Source: Acidobacteriota bacterium (GTDB lineage Bacteria; Acidobacteriota; Vicinamibacteria; Vicinamibacterales; CAVVIG01). From it: DNA of 64,000 nucleotides. Shown here one piece after another: positions 63,070 to 64,000 of this stretch. The first letter of the stretch is position 1; each line of letters opens with the position of its first letter. The notes under the pieces were generated by a model, which saw only the letters and a program-made list of their open reading frames with translations, had not been told where the DNA came from and did no database searches. The DNA lies in the NCBI GenBank assembly GCA_020850715.1, contig JADZED010000027.1, positions 186,001 to 250,000 of the forward strand, in the 5' to 3' direction. The translations under genes and the position numbers were made by a program.

Positions 63070-64000
63070 CGCAGGGATCGGGTGGCCGCCGAGTACTCGA
63101 GCATCTGGGACGTGAGATCCAGGGGATAGGACATCTCCACGTCCACGATCGCGCCGGCGGCGTCGCGGATCGGCGCAAGGCGCGGCATCACGAACCCGGT
63201 GTACGACGGCAGCCCGAGCCGTTCGACGCGCGCGACCACCTCGTCGCGCAGCGCCGGATCGAAGCGCACGCCGTAGGTCTCGACCAGCTCTTTCGCGGCG
63301 GCGTAGTCCCCCCGCGCCTTGATGCGCTGCACCTCGGCCAGCAGGCGCGCGACCCCGGCGCGGAACGCCTTCGCGTCGGTCATCACGTAGTAGGTCCGGC
63401 CGGCGCGCACGCGCACGTCGATCGCCCCGGCGTTGGCCATGAGCCAGTGCACGATCAGGTGCCGGTTGCGCATGTGATCTTCTTCGATCTGCGTCCCTTC
63501 GCGCACGCGCCGGAGCTGCACCAGCGCGTTGCGCGCGTAGCCCTCGTACTCGGCGAGCACGATCGCCTCGTGATCCTCCGCCGCGAGCAGCCCGATCTCG
63601 ACGAGCTCCGGATCGGGCAGGAAGTAGAGCGCGACCAGATCGGCGCGCGCCTCTTCGACGGCCGAGAAGTGCTCCTTCAACGCGGCCGGCGGGTTCACCG
63701 CCAGCCATTCCTCGACGCGCCCCGATCCGTGGCCGATCACCTCGTGCAGGTTGGTGGTCAGCTCGGAGGCGAACGGCCCCCACCGCTCGGCGCGCGCCGC
63801 CTCCTCGGCGGTCCACGAGAACTCGCGGCGGTATTCCGGCGGCGTCGATCGCTCGTACGCCTCGTGCACGTTCGCCAGCGACACCGACTTGGAACCGTGC
63901 CGCTCGCGGATCCGCTGATCGTTGGGCAGGTTGATGCCGACCGGCGTGACCGGCCCGGAGTCTCCGGTTTCGATCACGACCTCGATCGCGCTCGCCGTCA
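63066..64000 (-). CDS. Dipeptidyl-peptidase III (M49 zinc peptidase), 5' end outside window
   Basis: At least 311 C-terminal residues. M49 active site HEVIGHG (HExxGH form) with the downstream EEARAD motif that supplies the third zinc ligand, plus GINLPNDQRIRERHGSKSVSL. Members cleave dipeptides from peptide N-termini. No stop is met upstream to the edge, so the gene continues beyond position 64000; any annotated start inside the window is artificial. It overlaps the HEAT-cyclophilin gene by four bases, heading the operon that runs to malQ. Confidence 0.9.
   Translation of the reverse strand, partial: TASAIEVVIETGDSGPVTPVGINLPNDQRIRERHGSKSVSLANVHEAYERSTPPEYRREFSWTAEEAARAERWGPFASELTTNLHEVIGHGSGRVEEWLAVNPPAALKEHFSAVEEARADLVALYFLPDPELVEIGLLAAEDHEAIVLAEYEGYARNALVQLRRVREGTQIEEDHMRNRHLIVHWLMANAGAIDVRVRAGRTYYVMTDAKAFRAGVARLLAEVQRIKARGDYAAAKELVETYGVRFDPALRDEVVARVERLGLPSYTGFVMPRLAPIRDAAGAIVDVEMSYPLDLTSQMLEYSAATRSLR

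Noticed and set aside
58193-63178. 1661-codon minus frame covering four genes
   Set aside because: In frame only with malQ; the true genes upstream use other frames and overlap by four bases.

Overview
The window looks like a chromosomal segment of a GC-rich, Gram-negative-type bacterium. The mix of genes suggests an Acidobacteriota member, most likely of the Vicinamibacteria (subdivision 6) type. This is inferred from the very high GC, a DUF1800/DUF1501 pair, several M28 peptidases, a tad/flp pilus locus with a secretin, an OmpW-like barrel and a serC-serA-DUF1015 cluster. No rRNA, tRNA or CRISPR array was seen.

Layout. 1-6006 (minus) is the early part of a Flp/Tad pilus operon in the order flp2, flp1, cpaA, cpaB, cpaC, cpaE, cpaF, the last cut by the window edge. 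It is divergent from a two-gene unit (6442-8788): a small two-helix membrane protein and a pseudo-receiver protein with a long acidic, repetitive tail. The 435-bp gap between the two units carries a consensus sigma-54 promoter on each strand. 8911-18205 is an accessory island of DNA-processing genes: an SNF2 helicase and an Eco57I-like methylase with a target-recognition domain, then a visibly lower-GC pair of a zinc-ribbon DNA methylase overlapping a PD-(D/E)XK nuclease-like protein. Its right edge carries a 40-bp tandem duplication of the 3' end of the neighbouring DUF1634 gene.

18648-35160 holds metabolic and envelope genes: a TauE-type exporter with DUF1634, a ketopantoate reductase, citramalate synthase, a DinB protein, P5C dehydrogenase, a PSMA-like M28 peptidase, an esterase, the DUF1800/DUF1501 pair, a decayed BTAD regulator, a D-threonine-aldolase-like enzyme, a lone BMC shell protein, a MerR regulator with a pterin dehydratase, and a ThiO-like oxidase. 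35351-48351 continues with a glycine-zipper envelope protein, a PLP decarboxylase, an OmpW-like barrel, a MITE-like palindromic element, a SixA-like phosphatase, an M28 lipoprotein peptidase and a P1 peptidase sharing a 16-bp bidirectional promoter, a tartrate/D-malate dehydrogenase, a truncated FRG protein, ThrA and a frameshifted lipoprotein pseudogene. 48388-64000 is mostly housekeeping: polA, pcnB, a fatty-acid desaturase, serC, serA, DUF1015, then an operon of dipeptidyl-peptidase III, a HEAT-cyclophilin fusion, an aminotransferase and malQ.

A recurrent theme is promoter -10 boxes (TANNNT or close variants) lying 5-8 bases, most often 6, before the start codon with no Shine-Dalgarno. Many genes here are therefore probably translated from leaderless mRNAs, and this was used to choose several starts. 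All coordinates and motifs were read by eye. No alignment, GC calculation or database search was run.
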